64,000 bases of DNA from Thermobifida fusca NBRC 14071 = JCM 3263 (GCF_001592045.1 NZ_BCWB01000014.1:1-64000); one strand, 5' to 3'; numbered from the stretch's first letter, positions 51,032 to 61,793 are shown. A program made the numbers and translations. Notes: generated by a model from the letters alone, not told the origin.

Positions 51032-51969
51032 CGGGGCTCCCCCTGGTTTCCCGGTCTGTGGATGGCACCGCCGAGCAGCAGGTACAGCACGGCCATGCGG
51101 ACGCTGACACCGTTGGTCACCTGTTCGGTGACGGTGGAGCGGGCGGAGTCGGCGACCTCCGCGGAGATCTCCATGCCGCGGACCATGGGGCCCGGGTGCA
51201 TGACGATGGCGTGGTCGGCCATCCGTGCCAGGCGGTCGGCGTCCAGGCCGTAGCGGCGGCTGTATTCGCGCGCGGAGGGGAAGAACGAGGAGTGCATCCG
51301 CTCGGCCTGCACCCGCAGCATCATGACGACGTCGCTCTTGGGCAGGACTTCGTCGAGGTCGTAGGAGACCGCGCAGGGCCAGGTGTCGACGGAGACGGGC
51401 AGCAGGGTGGGCGGGGCGACCAAGGTGACCTCGGCGCCGAGGGTGGTGAGCAGCAGCACGTTGGAGCGGGCGACGCGGCTGTGCCGGATGTCGCCGACGA
51501 TGGCGACCCGCAGGCCTTCGACGCGGCCGAGCCGTTCCCGCATGGTGTAGGCGTCGAGCAGCGCCTGGGTGGGGTGCTCGTGGGTGCCGTCGCCGGCGTT
51601 GATGACGACGCCGTCCACCCAGTCGGCGAGGCGGCGCGCCGCTCCGGGGGCGCTGTGCCGGATGACGACCCCGTCGGCGCCCATGGCCTGCAGGGTCAGC
51701 GCGGTGTCTTTGAGGCTTTCTCCTTTGGAGACGCTGGAGCCGCGTGCGGAGAAGTTGATGACGTCCGCCGACATGCGTTTGGCGGCGGCTTCGAAGGAGA
51801 TCCGGGTGCGCGTGGAGTCTTCGTAGAACAGGTTGACGACGGTGCGGCCGCGCAGGGTCGGCAGCTTCTTCACGGAGCGTTCGCTGACCTGGGAGAGTTC
51901 CCGCGCGGTGTCGAGGATGAGCAGGGCCTCGTCTCGGGTGAGGTCTCCGGCGGAAAGCAGGTGCTGCAT
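51028..51969 (-). CDS. pyrB: Aspartate carbamoyltransferase catalytic subunit
   Basis: A 313-residue transferase that joins carbamoyl phosphate and aspartate. [16 protein letters not shown] binds carbamoyl phosphate, and SSVSKGES and [16 protein letters not shown] complete the active site. No pyrI regulatory subunit is present. Control is instead likely through PyrR. The ATG shares one base with the pyrR stop. Confidence 0.97.
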   Translation of the reverse strand: MQHLLSAGDLTRDEALLILDTARELSQVSERSVKKLPTLRGRTVVNLFYEDSTRTRISFEAAAKRMSADVINFSARGSSVSKGESLKDTALTLQAMGADGVVIRHSAPGAARRLADWVDGVVINAGDGTHEHPTQALLDAYTMRERLGRVEGLRVAIVGDIRHSRVARSNVLLLTTLGAEVTLVAPPTLLPVSVDTWPCAVSYDLDEVLPKSDVVMMLRVQAERMHSSFFPSAREYSRRYGLDADRLARMADHAIVMHPGPMVRGMEISAEVADSARSTVTEQVTNGVSVRMAVLYLLLGGAIHRPGNQGEPR

Positions 51970-52592
51970 CAGCGTGCTCCTCCCGGGGTGGCTGCGGCGG
52001 ACTCGGGCGCTCCGGGACGGGGCTTGGCGGGGCCGATGAGGACCGCGTCGCGCCCGTGGAGTTCTTCGAGCAGCACGGTGACGCTTTCGCGGAGCGAGGT
52101 GGGCAGGTTCTTCCCCACGTAGTCGGCGCGGATGGGGAGTTCCCGGTGGCCGCGGTCGACGAGGACCGCCAGTTGCACGGCGCGCGGGCGTCCCAGGTCG
52201 TTGAGGGCGTCCAGGGCGGCGCGGACCGTGCGGCCGGAGAAGAGCACGTCGTCGACGAGGACTACGGTCCGCCCGTCGACGCCTTCGGGGGGAATGTCGG
52301 TGCTGCCGAGGGCGCGGGCCGGGGCGAGCCGCAGGTCGTCGCGGTACATGGTGATGTCGAGGGCGCCCCAGGGGACCGGGCGCTGTTCGACGCGTTCGAT
52401 GCGTTCGGCGAGCCGCTGCGCGAGGGGCACGCCTCCGGTGCGGATGCCCAGAAGGGTGAGGTCGTGGCCCCCTTTGGTGCGTTCGAGGATCTCGTGGGCG
52501 ATGCGGGTCAGCGCCCGGGAGATCTCGGGGCCTTCCAGAACCGCTCGTCGCTGGTCTGGTCGCTCACCGCCGGCATGGTTGTGGGCATGCAC
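51969..52592 (-). CDS. pyrR: PyrR regulatory protein / uracil phosphoribosyltransferase
   Basis: A 207-residue bifunctional PyrR. The PRPP loop [21 protein letters not shown] is intact, as are [15 protein letters not shown] and [11 protein letters not shown]. PyrR with bound UMP binds pyr mRNA and lowers expression of the operon. The start is GTG 52592 with AGGAGG seven bases upstream, and a PyrR-type RNA loop lies right against this ribosome-binding site. A C-terminal Pro/Ala tail extends past the usual end. Confidence 0.97.
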   Translation of the reverse strand: MHAHNHAGGERPDQRRAVLEGPEISRALTRIAHEILERTKGGHDLTLLGIRTGGVPLAQRLAERIERVEQRPVPWGALDITMYRDDLRLAPARALGSTDIPPEGVDGRTVVLVDDVLFSGRTVRAALDALNDLGRPRAVQLAVLVDRGHRELPIRADYVGKNLPTSLRESVTVLLEELHGRDAVLIGPAKPRPGAPESAAATPGGAR

Positions 52593-52599
52593 AAGCGGA

Positions 52600-52625
52600 C
52601 CTCCTTCCCTGCCTCACTGGACAGG
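52600..52625 (-). promoter_or_regulatory. PyrR-binding RNA loop next to the pyrR ribosome-binding site
   Basis: In the mRNA, CCUGUCCAGUGAGGCAGG (52625-52608) has a CCUG/CAGG stem around UCCAGUGAGG. It matches the core UCCNGNGAGG of PyrR-binding loops. The Shine-Dalgarno AAGGAGG (52606-52600) begins one base later. PyrR binding here would block translation, as reported for mycobacteria. Confidence 0.75.
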
Positions 52626-53110
52626 TCGTTAAAGGACGTCGGACGGCTCTCACGGTACCAGCGACGACTTTCCGCGCATGACGTAGCATGGGCCCAACAT
52701 CCAGGGATTATGAGAGTAATCACACTCTTAGATCTTGACTCTGCGCAATCTTTCGGATTCGGAAGGTACGCTTTCTTTACGTGGTGACGAGATGAGCAGG
52801 GAAGGAACCTCGCAGGAGGTGACATTCAGGAAAAATCGACCAGGGTGTTATGTCCTGTTGAGGAGACCTATGAGAGTCGTCTCACTTACACACAGTTTGG
52901 CCACTGAATCGTCGCGTTTTCACCCAACGGCTTGACCTGAGCACTCTTCCCGCCCTACCGTCACTGTGCGTAACCATTGTGGGGGTGTGATGCCGCGAGT
53001 CGCCGACTGAGCCGCACTAGGTCGGTGTGATGCGACGGGGTTCTCCACCGGACCCGCAGCGGATCCCGCCTCCTGTTTCAGCCACTTTTCATGCCGGGGA
53101 GCACGAAAGA
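52626..53110. other. pyrR-bldD divergent region
   Basis: The 485-base region contains the bldD promoter (listed separately) and must contain the pyr promoter, which I could not place. It is AT-rich at 52700-52900. A frame at 52735-52935 has no family resemblance or start signal and is not called. Confidence 0.45.
52932..52973 (+). promoter_or_regulatory. bldD promoter with overlapping BldD box
   Basis: TTGACC (52932-52937) and TACCGT (52956-52961) are spaced by 18 bases. TCACTGTGCGTAA (52961-52973) begins at the end of the -10 and covers the expected start site. It agrees with the BldD consensus TNACNC(A/T)GNGTNA at all fixed positions but one. This is a good layout for autorepression. The translated start is about 140 bases downstream. 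Confidence 0.65.
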
Positions 53111-53608
53111 ATGCCACCATCGGAATACGCGAAAGCTCTGGGTGCCCGACTGCGTGCCATCCGTACGCAACAGGGACTGTCCCTGCACGGAGTAGAGGAG
53201 AAGTCGCAGGGGCGGTGGAAGGCTGTCGTCGTCGGTTCCTACGAGCGCGGTGACCGCGCGGTCACGGTCCAGAAGCTGGCCGACCTCGCCGAGTTCTACG
53301 GCGTGCCGATGTCGGAGCTTCTGCCGGGCGAGCCCGCACCCGCCCCGCTGGGTCCGACGCCCAAGCTGGTCATCGACCTGGAGCGCATGCAGCAACTGCC
53401 CAAGGAGAAGGCCGGGCCCCTCGCCCGTTACGTGGCCACCATCCAGAGCCAGCGCGGCGACTACAACGGCCGGGTGCTGTCCATCCGCCAGGAGGATCTG
53501 CGTTCGCTGGCGGTCATCTACGACCGGTCGCCCGCTGAACTGACCGAAGAGTTCATCAACTGGGGCGTCCTCGACCCCGAGGCGCGGCGCGCAGTGGAAG
53601 CCTTCTAA
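53111..53608 (+). CDS. bldD: Developmental regulator BldD, c-di-GMP-binding
   Basis: A 165-residue DNA-binding protein and global repressor of sporulation genes in actinomycetes. The N-terminal XRE-type helix-turn-helix region (GARLRAIRTQQGLSLHGVEE and the WKAVVVGSYERGDR segment) is nearly identical to Streptomyces BldD. The C-terminal domain has the c-di-GMP signature RGD-X8-RQxD, here RGD then RQED, where the Streptomyces motif is RQDD. ATG 53111 has GGGGAG upstream. The open frame from 53027 is not supported. It is divergent from pyrR, whereas in Streptomyces nusB, bldD and pyrR are neighbours. Confidence 0.97.
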   Translation: MPPSEYAKALGARLRAIRTQQGLSLHGVEEKSQGRWKAVVVGSYERGDRAVTVQKLADLAEFYGVPMSELLPGEPAPAPLGPTPKLVIDLERMQQLPKEKAGPLARYVATIQSQRGDYNGRVLSIRQEDLRSLAVIYDRSPAELTEEFINWGVLDPEARRAVEAF

Positions 53609-54011
53609 GGCTCGCGCACGGCCCGGGCACCATACCGCTGAGGGCGTCCGGGACAACGCCGCAAAGCATGGTAAAGGCGGCTGGCTGTGCAGCCAGCCGC
53701 CTTTACCATGCTTTGCCTGCATACCCCGCAGGGGGCCGTTGGGAGGGTCGGGCGAGAGGCTTCCCCTCCTCCCGCCCGACCGGCGAGGTTTCGGGACGTC
53801 AGGGGGGCGCCGCCCCGAAACGACGACCGCGGGAGCCTTCCTCACCGGCAGCGAGGAAGCCGCCGCGCACACTCCCAGTGAACACCTTCGAACACATGTT
53901 CGTCAACCCTGGCGGAAAGAGCCCCGCAGCGCACGCAGAGTGCACGGCACACCGGCAACCCCGCAGCCCGCACGCCCCGACCGCTTCCCGGACAGCAAGC
54001 CCCGCGGCAGG
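53609..54011. other. bldD downstream region
   Basis: This 403-base region between bldD and the convergent prenyl synthase holds a very long hairpin at 53661-53716. A weaker one uses TTTCGGG and CCCGAAA near 53790-53825. The rest shows no gene. Confidence 0.5.
53661..53716. terminator. Perfect 26-bp inverted repeat after bldD
   Basis: The arms 53661-53686 and 53691-53716 are perfectly complementary around a 4-base GTGC. They begin GCAAAGCATGG and end CCATGCTTTGC. It most likely ends bldD transcription and that of any readthrough from the prenyl synthase side. The stem is unusually long for a terminator. Confidence 0.8.
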
Positions 54012-55082
54012 CTAGTGCTTACGTGCGGTGGCAGCGACGATGAGGTCCGCCAACGCGGAACGCGCGTCGTCGGCGATCACGTCGTTCTCCAGGGCCTGCG
54101 TCGCATCGGCCACATAGTCGGCGATCCGGGCTTCGCAGGCTTCCAGCGCACCGCTGTCCACGATGACCGAACGCATCCAGGCGATCTCCTCGGCCCCCAG
54201 CTCGGGGTCGCCCAGCAGGCGCCGGAACTGCTCGGCGTCGTCCGCTGCCGCCCGGCGCAGCGTCTCTGCCACCAGCACCGTGCGCTTCCCCTCCCTCAGG
54301 TCGTCCCCTGCAGGCTTCCCCGTCTCCTCCGGGTCCCCGAACACCCCGAGGACGTCGTCGCGCAGTTGGAAGGCGATCCCCAACGGGATGCCGTAGGCGG
54401 TGTAGGCGGGGGCCAGCTCGGCGTACCGTCCCGCCAGCGCTGCACCCAGGTGGAGGGGCTGCTCAATGGTGTACTTGGCCGACTTGAACCGCATCACCCG
54501 CAGCGCTGCCTCCACGGTGTCCGCGCCGCGCGCCTGCTCCACCAAGTCCAGGTACTGGCCGGCCACCACCTCGGTGCGCATCAGGTCGAAGGGGCCCCGC
54601 CCCGCAGCGAGCGCTTCCGCGGGGAGCGCGCTCGACTGGTACATGTCTTCACACCACGCCAGGCACAGGTCCCCCAGCAGGATCGCCGCGCCCCGGCCGA
54701 ACTCGTCGGGGTCGCCGTGCCATCCCGACTCCCGGTGCAGGGCGGCGAGCCTGCGGTGCACGGCGGGCTGCCCGCGCCGGGTGTCGCTGTTGTCGATCAC
54801 ATCGTCGTGGATCAGCGCGCACGCCTGGAGCAGCTCCAAGGCTGCCGCGGCCGTGTAGAGGCCGGGCTCCTCTCCCCCGCCCGCGCCGCGCCATCCCCAG
54901 TAGCAGAACGCCGGCCGCAGCCGCTTGCCGCCGCTGATCATGGCTTCGAGGGCGGCCAGCACCGGTTCCCACTCCGCGCCGATCTCCAGCAGCAGCGGGC
55001 GTCGGCTCGCGACGAAGGCCGCCAGTTCGGCATCGACAAGGGGGCGCACGAAGGCGACGGGAGACAAGTGCGAGGAGCTCAT
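54012..55082 (-). CDS. Polyprenyl (geranylgeranyl) diphosphate synthase
   Basis: A 356-residue trans-prenyl synthase. The first aspartate-rich motif is [16 protein letters not shown] and the second [29 protein letters not shown] starts the catalytic fold. Chain length is not certain. The neighbourhood and length suggest a geranylgeranyl-type enzyme like the idsA products of mycobacteria. ATG 55082 has a weak ribosome-binding site. It is divergent from metF, with 85 bases between the starts. Confidence 0.9.
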   Translation of the reverse strand: MSSSHLSPVAFVRPLVDAELAAFVASRRPLLLEIGAEWEPVLAALEAMISGGKRLRPAFCYWGWRGAGGGEEPGLYTAAAALELLQACALIHDDVIDNSDTRRGQPAVHRRLAALHRESGWHGDPDEFGRGAAILLGDLCLAWCEDMYQSSALPAEALAAGRGPFDLMRTEVVAGQYLDLVEQARGADTVEAALRVMRFKSAKYTIEQPLHLGAALAGRYAELAPAYTAYGIPLGIAFQLRDDVLGVFGDPEETGKPAGDDLREGKRTVLVAETLRRAAADDAEQFRRLLGDPELGAEEIAWMRSVIVDSGALEACEARIADYVADATQALENDVIADDARSALADLIVAATARKH

Positions 55083-55167
55083 AAGGGCAGGCTACCGATT
55101 GTTCCGCCGCCCGTCTTCACCACGACACACCCAAACCCCACCGATATGGTCGATTACAGTGGGAGAC

Positions 55168-56106
55168 ATGCTCGGATCACCCACGCCGCGCCCGGCGCCT
55201 CGTCCGCGCCGTATCAGCGAACTGTTGGCGCGTAAAGAGCCCACGTTCTCCTTCGAGTTCTTCCCCCCGAAAACGCCCGAGGGGGAGCGCATGCTTTGGC
55301 GGGCGATCCGGGAGATCGAGGCCCTACGCCCTTCCTTCGTCTCGGTGACCTACGGTGCGGGCGGCAGCACCCGGGACCGGACCGTGAACGTCACCGAGAA
55401 GATCGCCACCAACACCACTCTGCTGCCCGTGGCGCACATCACCGCGGTCAACCACTCGGTGCGGGAGCTCCGCCACCTCATCGGCCGGTTCGCGGCGGCG
55501 GGGGTGTGCAACATGCTCGCGCTGCGCGGCGACCCGCCCGGCGACCCGCTGGGCGAATGGGTCAAGCACCCGGAGGGCCTCACCCACGCCGAAGAACTGG
55601 TGCGGCTGATCAAGGAGAGCGGTGACTTCTGCGTCGGGGTGGCCGCATTCCCCTACAAGCACCCCCGCTCCCCCGACGTGGAGACCGACACGGACTTCTT
55701 CGTCCGCAAATGCCGGGCAGGAGCGGACTACGCGATCACCCAGATGTTCTTCGAAGCCGAGGACTACCTGCGGCTGCGGGACCGGGTCGCGGCCCGGGGC
55801 TGCGACGTGCCCATCATCCCTGAGATCATGCCGGTCACGAAGTTCAGCACGATCGCCCGCTCCGAGCAGTTGTCGGGAGCGCCGTTCCCCCACAGGCTGG
55901 CGGAAGAGTTCGAACGGGTCGCCGACGACCCCGAGGCGGTGCGCGCGCTCGGTATCGAGCACGCCACTCGGCTGTGCGAACGGCTCCTCGCCGAAGGGGC
56001 GCCGGGCATCCACTTCATCACGTTCAACCGTTCGACGGCGACCCGCGAGGTCTACCACCGGCTCGTGGGCGCCACCCAGCCGGCAGCGGTAGCTGCGCTG
56101 CCATGA
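55168..56106 (+). CDS. metF: Methylenetetrahydrofolate reductase
   Basis: A 312-residue flavoprotein TIM barrel that reduces methylene-THF to methyl-THF for methionine synthesis. [29 protein letters not shown] and the [10 protein letters not shown] loop bind FAD and folate. [13 protein letters not shown] near residue 225 is also conserved. ATG 55168 is just after GGGAGA. Methionine made here feeds MetK, encoded 17 kb away. The last 83 bases overlap the end of a gene on the other strand. Confidence 0.95.
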   Translation: MLGSPTPRPAPRPRRISELLARKEPTFSFEFFPPKTPEGERMLWRAIREIEALRPSFVSVTYGAGGSTRDRTVNVTEKIATNTTLLPVAHITAVNHSVRELRHLIGRFAAAGVCNMLALRGDPPGDPLGEWVKHPEGLTHAEELVRLIKESGDFCVGVAAFPYKHPRSPDVETDTDFFVRKCRAGADYAITQMFFEAEDYLRLRDRVAARGCDVPIIPEIMPVTKFSTIARSEQLSGAPFPHRLAEEFERVADDPEAVRALGIEHATRLCERLLAEGAPGIHFITFNRSTATREVYHRLVGATQPAAVAALP

Positions 56107-56632
56107 TGGTGAACTCCTGGTCCACTGTGCCCGGGAACCGGAATCCGGTGATCAGATCCACAAACCCTGACGAACGGTAGAGCCCGTGGGCGGGAGTGGC
56201 CCCGGTGGGAGTGGACAGCACCGCGGTGCGCTCCCGCCGGGGCTCCAGCAGCCGGTACAGGAGTGCCCGGCCGATCCCGTTGCCCTGCCACTCCGGCAGC
56301 ACGTGGACTTCGGCGACTTCGAACGAGTCGGCGAACCAGCGGCGCACCCCTTCCGGGTCGATGCGCCCCAGTTCCGCGGTGACCACGTCGTGCCACCACT
56401 GCCCGGGGCAGCCGTGGAACCCGTAGGCGAACGCGACCGCGTTGCGCTCCCCGGTCACCGCGACCACGGAATGGAACCGGGGATAGTGGGCGTGCTGGCG
56501 CATGATGGCCTGCCGCCCCGGCAGCTGCCGTGGGGGCGGTGCCATGGCAGCCGCGTAGATCTCCATCAGCGCGGGCAGGGCGCGGATGAAGGCTGGCGCG
56601 GCCAGTTCCCAGAACTCGATCTCGGTTTCCAC
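56024..56632 (-). CDS. GNAT-family N-acetyltransferase
   Basis: A 202-residue acetyltransferase. The acetyl-CoA loop is [18 protein letters not shown], with [12 protein letters not shown] before it and the LYRSSGFV end motif. The N-terminal part ([22 protein letters not shown]) resembles other actinobacterial members of unknown substrate. GTG 56632 is the likely start. The frame continues upstream without family resemblance. Its last 83 bases run antisense to the end of metF. Confidence 0.82.
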   Translation of the reverse strand: METEIEFWELAAPAFIRALPALMEIYAAAMAPPPRQLPGRQAIMRQHAHYPRFHSVVAVTGERNAVAFAYGFHGCPGQWWHDVVTAELGRIDPEGVRRWFADSFEVAEVHVLPEWQGNGIGRALLYRLLEPRRERTAVLSTPTGATPAHGLYRSSGFVDLITGFRFPGTVDQEFTIMAAQLPLPAGWRPRAGGRPRGSPSNG

Positions 56633-56657
56633 ACCGCCCCCAGGTGTTCCCGGTCTC

Positions 56658-57164
56658 TTAGGACGACTCTTGCCCCACGTCAGCCGGTCTTCCCCCGGTG
56701 AGGCGGCAGAGTTCCGTAAACGAGGTGGGGAATACCGCGTTGGGGTGGCCTGCGGCGGCCCACACAGTCTCGTAACGCTCCAGCCACTCGTCGACCAGGG
56801 TGGGAAGCGGCTTGGGGTGGCCGATCGGAGCGACCCCGCCGATGGGCTGGCCGGTGTGTTTCCGGACGAACTGCGGGGTGGCGCGGACGACCTCCGCTGC
56901 GTCGAGGAGGGCGGCGACTTTGCCGGTGTCGACCCGGTGGGCGCCGCTGGTGAGGACGAGTACCGGGTGGAGCGTATCGGGGGAGGTGTCCGCCGAGTCG
57001 TAGCGCGCGGCGAAAACAAGGCTGTTGGCGATCGCGCCGATCTCGCAGCCCAACTGTGCCGCGGCGTCCGCGGCGGTCCGGGCAGAGTCCGGCAGCTCTT
57101 TGACGGTGCCGGAAGCGCCGTGGGCAGCGAGCAGTTCGGCGACAGCGCGAACATTGGGGTGCAT
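56658..57164 (-). CDS. YbaK/EbsC-family aminoacyl-tRNA deacylase
   Basis: A 168-residue YbaK-like editing protein. It would remove wrongly attached amino acids, typically Cys or Ala, from tRNA. The segments IANSLVFAA, LTSGAHRVDTGKVAALL and TGQPIGGVAPIGHP are diagnostic. The Lys in the GKVAALL part is the conserved functional residue. ATG 57164 follows AGGAT. It is divergent from the SDR gene by 184 bases. Confidence 0.92.
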   Translation of the reverse strand: MHPNVRAVAELLAAHGASGTVKELPDSARTAADAAAQLGCEIGAIANSLVFAARYDSADTSPDTLHPVLVLTSGAHRVDTGKVAALLDAAEVVRATPQFVRKHTGQPIGGVAPIGHPKPLPTLVDEWLERYETVWAAAGHPNAVFPTSFTELCRLTGGRPADVGQESS

Positions 57165-57348
57165 GGCGCGATCCTAGGACATAGCCCCCGGGTTGTGCTC
57201 AGCTTCCGGCAGGCGTGCGGGCATCCCGCGCGTGTGGGGGATTCCCGGTGCCGGGGCCGCGTTGCGCGGGGCGGTACCGGCACGTTTCGCGCGCGGTCCG
57301 GCGCGCCGGTCAGTGCACGTCCGGGACTGTTTGCCGAAGATAAACACT

Positions 57349-58266
57349 ATGGGTGAGGATCTGAGAGCGGAACGTGTTATCGCGACGACTGGGGCGACCG
57401 GAGCCGTCGGCGGCAAAGTAGCCGCCCAGTTGGCACGGCTGGGCCTTGCGCAGCGGCTCATTGTCCGTGACCTCAACCGCGCCCCCGAACTCCCGAAGTC
57501 GAGCGCGGTCCTGGCCGCCTACGAGGATCCTGCCGCTTTCGGCCGCGCAGTCCGCGGCGCCGAGGTGCTGTTCCTCGTCGCCGCGGACCACGCGGAGAAC
57601 CGCGAGGAACTCCACCGGGCCGTCATCGACGCGGCCGTGGCCGAAGGGGTGCGCCACATCGTCTACCTGTCGTTCCTCAACGCGAGCGCCGCCGCGACCT
57701 GCGTCCTCGGCCGGGAGCACTACGCCACCGAGGAGTACCTGCGCACCACCGGGGTGGCCTACACCTTCCTGCGGCCCAGCCTGTACCTGGACCTCCTGCC
57801 CGAGTGGATCGGCGAGGACGGCACGATCCGCGGCCCGGCCGGGGAAGGCACCGTGGCGTGGGTGTCGCGGGACGATGTCGCCGACGTCGCCGCCGCTGTG
57901 CTGCACGCCCCGGAAGAGCACGTCAACCGCATCTACAACGTGACCGGTCCGGAAGCCGTCTCGCTGGGGCAGACCGCGACCCGCCTGTCCACGCTCACCG
58001 GACGCACCATCGTCTACGTTCCGCAAACCCCGGAGGAGGCCATCGACTTCCTCTCCTCGCAGGGGTTGACCGCCCGGGAAATCGCGGAGCGGGTGAGCGC
58101 CTGCACGGCGATCGCCGCCGGGGAACTCAGCACCGCCAACCGCACCGTACTGCGGCTGACCGGCCACCCTGCCCGCTCCCTCGAGGGCTACCTGCGGAAG
58201 AATCCGAGCGCGCTGTCCCACGCGCCGCTCTTCAGCGGCTCCGGTAGCGCGCTCGGCCCCCGCTGA
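57349..58266 (+). CDS. NmrA-like NAD(P)-binding protein
   Basis: A 305-residue atypical short-chain dehydrogenase of the NmrA/QorB type. The Rossmann motif is TGATGAVGGKV near residue 14. VRHIVYLSFLNAS and EEYLRTTGVAYTFLRPSLY follow, with a Tyr at the family position. Such proteins act as quinone or NAD(P)H oxidoreductases or as redox sensors. No substrate can be named. ATG 57349 has only a weak ribosome-binding site. It converges with thiE. Confidence 0.85.
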   Translation: MGEDLRAERVIATTGATGAVGGKVAAQLARLGLAQRLIVRDLNRAPELPKSSAVLAAYEDPAAFGRAVRGAEVLFLVAADHAENREELHRAVIDAAVAEGVRHIVYLSFLNASAAATCVLGREHYATEEYLRTTGVAYTFLRPSLYLDLLPEWIGEDGTIRGPAGEGTVAWVSRDDVADVAAAVLHAPEEHVNRIYNVTGPEAVSLGQTATRLSTLTGRTIVYVPQTPEEAIDFLSSQGLTAREIAERVSACTAIAAGELSTANRTVLRLTGHPARSLEGYLRKNPSALSHAPLFSGSGSALGPR

Positions 58267-58276
58267 GCGCCCTTTC

Positions 58277-58302
58277 CGGCCCGCCCGGGCGGGGGCGGGC
58301 CG
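58277..58302. terminator. Hairpin between the NmrA-like gene and thiE
   Basis: CGGCCCGCC (58277-58285) and GGCGGGCCG (58294-58302) give a perfect 9-bp stem in the 39 bases between convergent stop codons. It could serve both genes. Confidence 0.6.
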
Positions 58303-58305
58303 CGG

Positions 58306-58971
58306 TCAGGCTGCGGCCGCTGCCACGAGGCGGCGTTTGAGCTCCGCCGCCGCCGCACGCGGGTCTTCGGCTTCGGTGATGGCGCGGACCACGACAGCCC
58401 GGCGGGCGCCCGCGGCCAGCACCTGGTCCAGGTTGTCCTCGTTGATCCCGCCGATCGCGAACCAGGGGCGCTGCGGGTGCAGGGCGGCGACCCGCGCCAC
58501 CTCGTCGAGCCCGGCAGCGGGCCGTCCCGGTTTGGTCGGGGTCGCCCACACCGGGCCGATACAGAAGTAGTCGACGCCTTCTTCCCGGTCGGCGGCCGCA
58601 GACAGCTCCGCCGCGTTGGTGGAGCGGCCGATCAGCGGCCGGTCCCCGAGGATCGCGCGGGCGTAGCGCACGGGCAGGTCCCGCTGTCCCAGGTGCAGCA
58701 CGTCGGCGTTGACGGCGTGGGCTATGTCGGCCCGGTCGTTGACCGCGAGCAGCGCCCCGTGGCGGTCGCACGCCTCACGCACGACTTCCAGCGCGGCGAG
58801 CTCGTCCCGCGCGTCCAGGGTCTTGTCGCGCAGTTGCACGATGTCCACGCCCCCGGCGAGCGCCGCATCAAGGAACTCGGCCAGGTCGCCTCGGTCGGCG
58901 CGGGCGTCCGTGCACAGGTAGAGCCGGGCGGATTCCAACCGCTTTCGCAGAGTCTCGTCCACGGCTCCCAC
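58306..58971 (-). CDS. thiE: Thiamine-phosphate synthase
   Basis: A 221-residue TIM barrel that joins the pyrimidine and thiazole halves to thiamine phosphate. [30 protein letters not shown] and [12 protein letters not shown] are substrate-binding elements. The start is uncertain. GTG 58971 gives the whole protein but lacks a ribosome-binding site, and GTG 58962 has GGGAG too close. It is on the other strand from thiO-thiS-thiG with one gene between. Confidence 0.95.
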   Translation of the reverse strand: MGAVDETLRKRLESARLYLCTDARADRGDLAEFLDAALAGGVDIVQLRDKTLDARDELAALEVVREACDRHGALLAVNDRADIAHAVNADVLHLGQRDLPVRYARAILGDRPLIGRSTNAAELSAAADREEGVDYFCIGPVWATPTKPGRPAAGLDEVARVAALHPQRPWFAIGGINEDNLDQVLAAGARRAVVVRAITEAEDPRAAAAELKRRLVAAAAA

Positions 58972-59034
58972 CCTAGATCGTCGCCGAGCGCCTGTCCCGC
59001 GGGGCGGGTGCAGCGTACCCGGCGACGGGGTGTC

Positions 59035-59394
59035 TTACAGCAGCATCGCCTGGGCGCGGCGGCGCACCTCGGTGCCGCGGTTGCCGCGGATCGCATCGAG
59101 CGGAGTGCCGGGCAGGCTGTCGTCTGCGGTGAACATCCAGCGCAGCGCCTCCTCCGGAGAGAAACCGCTGTCCGCGAGCACGGTGAGGGTGCCTTGGAGG
59201 CCTTTGAGGATGGTGCCGTTGGTGATGAACGCCGCGGGAATCGCCAGTTCTCCGCCGCGGACCACGCCGAGGAGCCGGTGGTTGCGGATCATCTGCCGGA
59301 CCTGGTTCTGGCTCACACCGAGGGCCGCGGCCGCTTCCTGGAGAGTGAGCCACTCTCCGACGAGCGCGTCGAGGTCGCGATCGATCTGTGTCAC
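59035..59394 (-). CDS. Rv2175c-like DNA-binding protein
   Basis: A 119-residue protein with a winged-helix region (WLTLQEAAAALGVSQNQVRQ) and the C-terminal RRRAQAMLL that closely follow Rv2175c of M. tuberculosis. Rv2175c binds DNA and is phosphorylated by its neighbour PknL at a Thr in an N-terminal tail. That tail is almost absent here. GTG 59394 is preferred. ATG 59412 would add six residues. A PASTA kinase gene is 2.5 kb away, with thiO-thiS-thiG between. Confidence 0.85.
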   Translation of the reverse strand: MTQIDRDLDALVGEWLTLQEAAAALGVSQNQVRQMIRNHRLLGVVRGGELAIPAAFITNGTILKGLQGTLTVLADSGFSPEEALRWMFTADDSLPGTPLDAIRGNRGTEVRRRAQAMLL

Positions 59395-59523
59395 GGTCCC
59401 AATCTTCCACATCTGGCGCGCGCCGAATCCTCTCGACCGACCGTGATCGCTTTAGGCGTACATGTCGGACCTTTGGCTTCCCCAGTCACGGGCGACCTAG
59501 AATGCGGACGAAAGCGAAAACCC

Positions 59524-59610
59524 GCGGGAGCCGGGGCGGAACCCGGCTGAGAGGGAGGCTGTCCGCCTCCGACCGCAGAACCTGATCCGGGTCATACCGG
59601 CGAAGGGAGT
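59524..59610 (+). promoter_or_regulatory. TPP riboswitch (thi box)
   Basis: The conserved CTGAGAGGGA (59547-59556) and GACCGCAGAACCTGATCCGG, followed by GTCATACCGGCGAAGGGA, identify the thiamine pyrophosphate aptamer. The final AGGGAG is also the thiO ribosome-binding site. With TPP bound, folding of this 3' strand should hide the site and stop translation of thiO-thiS-thiG. Confidence 0.95.
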
Positions 59611-59618
59611 GGCGCGCC

Positions 59619-60790
59619 GTGCAGTTGCGCTCAGCCCCGGACGTCCTTGTCGTTGGGGGCGGACTTATTGGCCTGGTCACCGCATGGCGTGCTGCCCGCC
59701 TCGGGATGCGGGTGACCGTCGTGTCCGCGGAGAAGGCGGGCGCCGCGTCCGGGGTGGCGGCGGGCATGCTGACCCCCGCAACCGAAGCGGTGTTCGGGGA
59801 AGAGTCGCTGATCCGTCTGGGGCTGCGGTCCCAGCAGCGCTACCCCGATTTCATCGCCGAGCTCGCAGAAGACACCGACGTCGACCCGGGCTACCGCACC
59901 GAAGGCACCCTGCAGGTGGGGTTCGACCCGGACGACATGGCCACGCTCGCGGAACTGCAGCAGCTACGCGACCGTCTCGGTATCCGCACCGAACGGCTCA
60001 CCTCACGCGAATGCCGCCGGCTCGAGCCGATGCTGGCTCCCACTGTGCGGGGCGGCTTCCTGGCCCCTGACGACCACTCGGTGGATCCGCGCCGCCTGTC
60101 TGAGGCGCTGCGTGCCGCCGCCGCTGCCCGCGGCGCACTGTTCGTCGCCGGGCACGTCCGGGAGGTGGTCGGGGGCGAGGACGCCGTGCGCGGCGTCGTG
60201 CTGGACAGCGGCGACACTCTCGACGCGGGCCAGGTGGTGCTCGCCGCGGGCGTGTGGAGCTCCGACATTGTCGGACTGCCCGAGGGAGTGGTGCCCCCGC
60301 TGCGCCCGGTCAAGGGGCAGCTGCTGCGGCTGCGCACCCCCGTGGGCGCCGAGCCGCTGGTGACCCGCACCGTGCGCGGCTTGGTCACCGGCTCCCCCGT
60401 CTACCTGGTGCCGCGGGCCGATGGCGAGGTGATCCTGGGGGCCACCCAGGAGGAGATGGGCTTCGACACCCGGTTGACCGTCGGCGGGGTCTGGGAGATG
60501 CTCCGCGACGCGCGCGAGCTCGTACCCGGGGTCACGGAACTGGAGATCGTCGAAACGTGCGTGGGGCTGCGCCCCGGGCCGCCGGACAACGAGCCGCTGC
60601 TGGGACCCACCCGTGTGCGCGGGCTGCACCTTGCGGTCGGCCACTACCGCCACGGGGTGCTGCTGGCCCCGGTGACCGGAGATGTCATGGCCGAAGTCTT
60701 GAGTACGGGGCGGCTGCCCGACTATGCGAGCCATCTCGCCGCAGACCGCTTCCTTCCCTCATCCTCACCATCGAAAGGGGTTGAAACATC

Positions 60791-60794
<4 letters not shown>
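59619..60794 (+). CDS. thiO: Glycine oxidase ThiO
   Basis: A 391-residue FAD-dependent D-amino acid oxidase-type enzyme. It oxidises glycine to the imine used for the thiazole ring. The dinucleotide motif is VLVVGGGLIGLVTAWRAA near residue 9, GVAAGMLTPATEA is typical, and GLRPGPPDNEPLLGPT lies at the end. GTG 59619 is about ten bases after AGGGAG, inside the end of the riboswitch. The stop overlaps the thiS start by GTGA. Confidence 0.95.

Positions 60795-61790
<996 letters not shown>

Positions 61791-61793
<3 letters not shown>

Noticed and set aside
52735-52935. A 66-codon frame between pyrR and bldD
   Set aside because: No clear ribosome-binding site, no known family, and it runs into the bldD promoter.
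53739-55235. A long plus-strand frame opposite the prenyl synthase
   Set aside because: It is antisense to both aspartate-rich motifs of the synthase, and its product has no recognisable domain.
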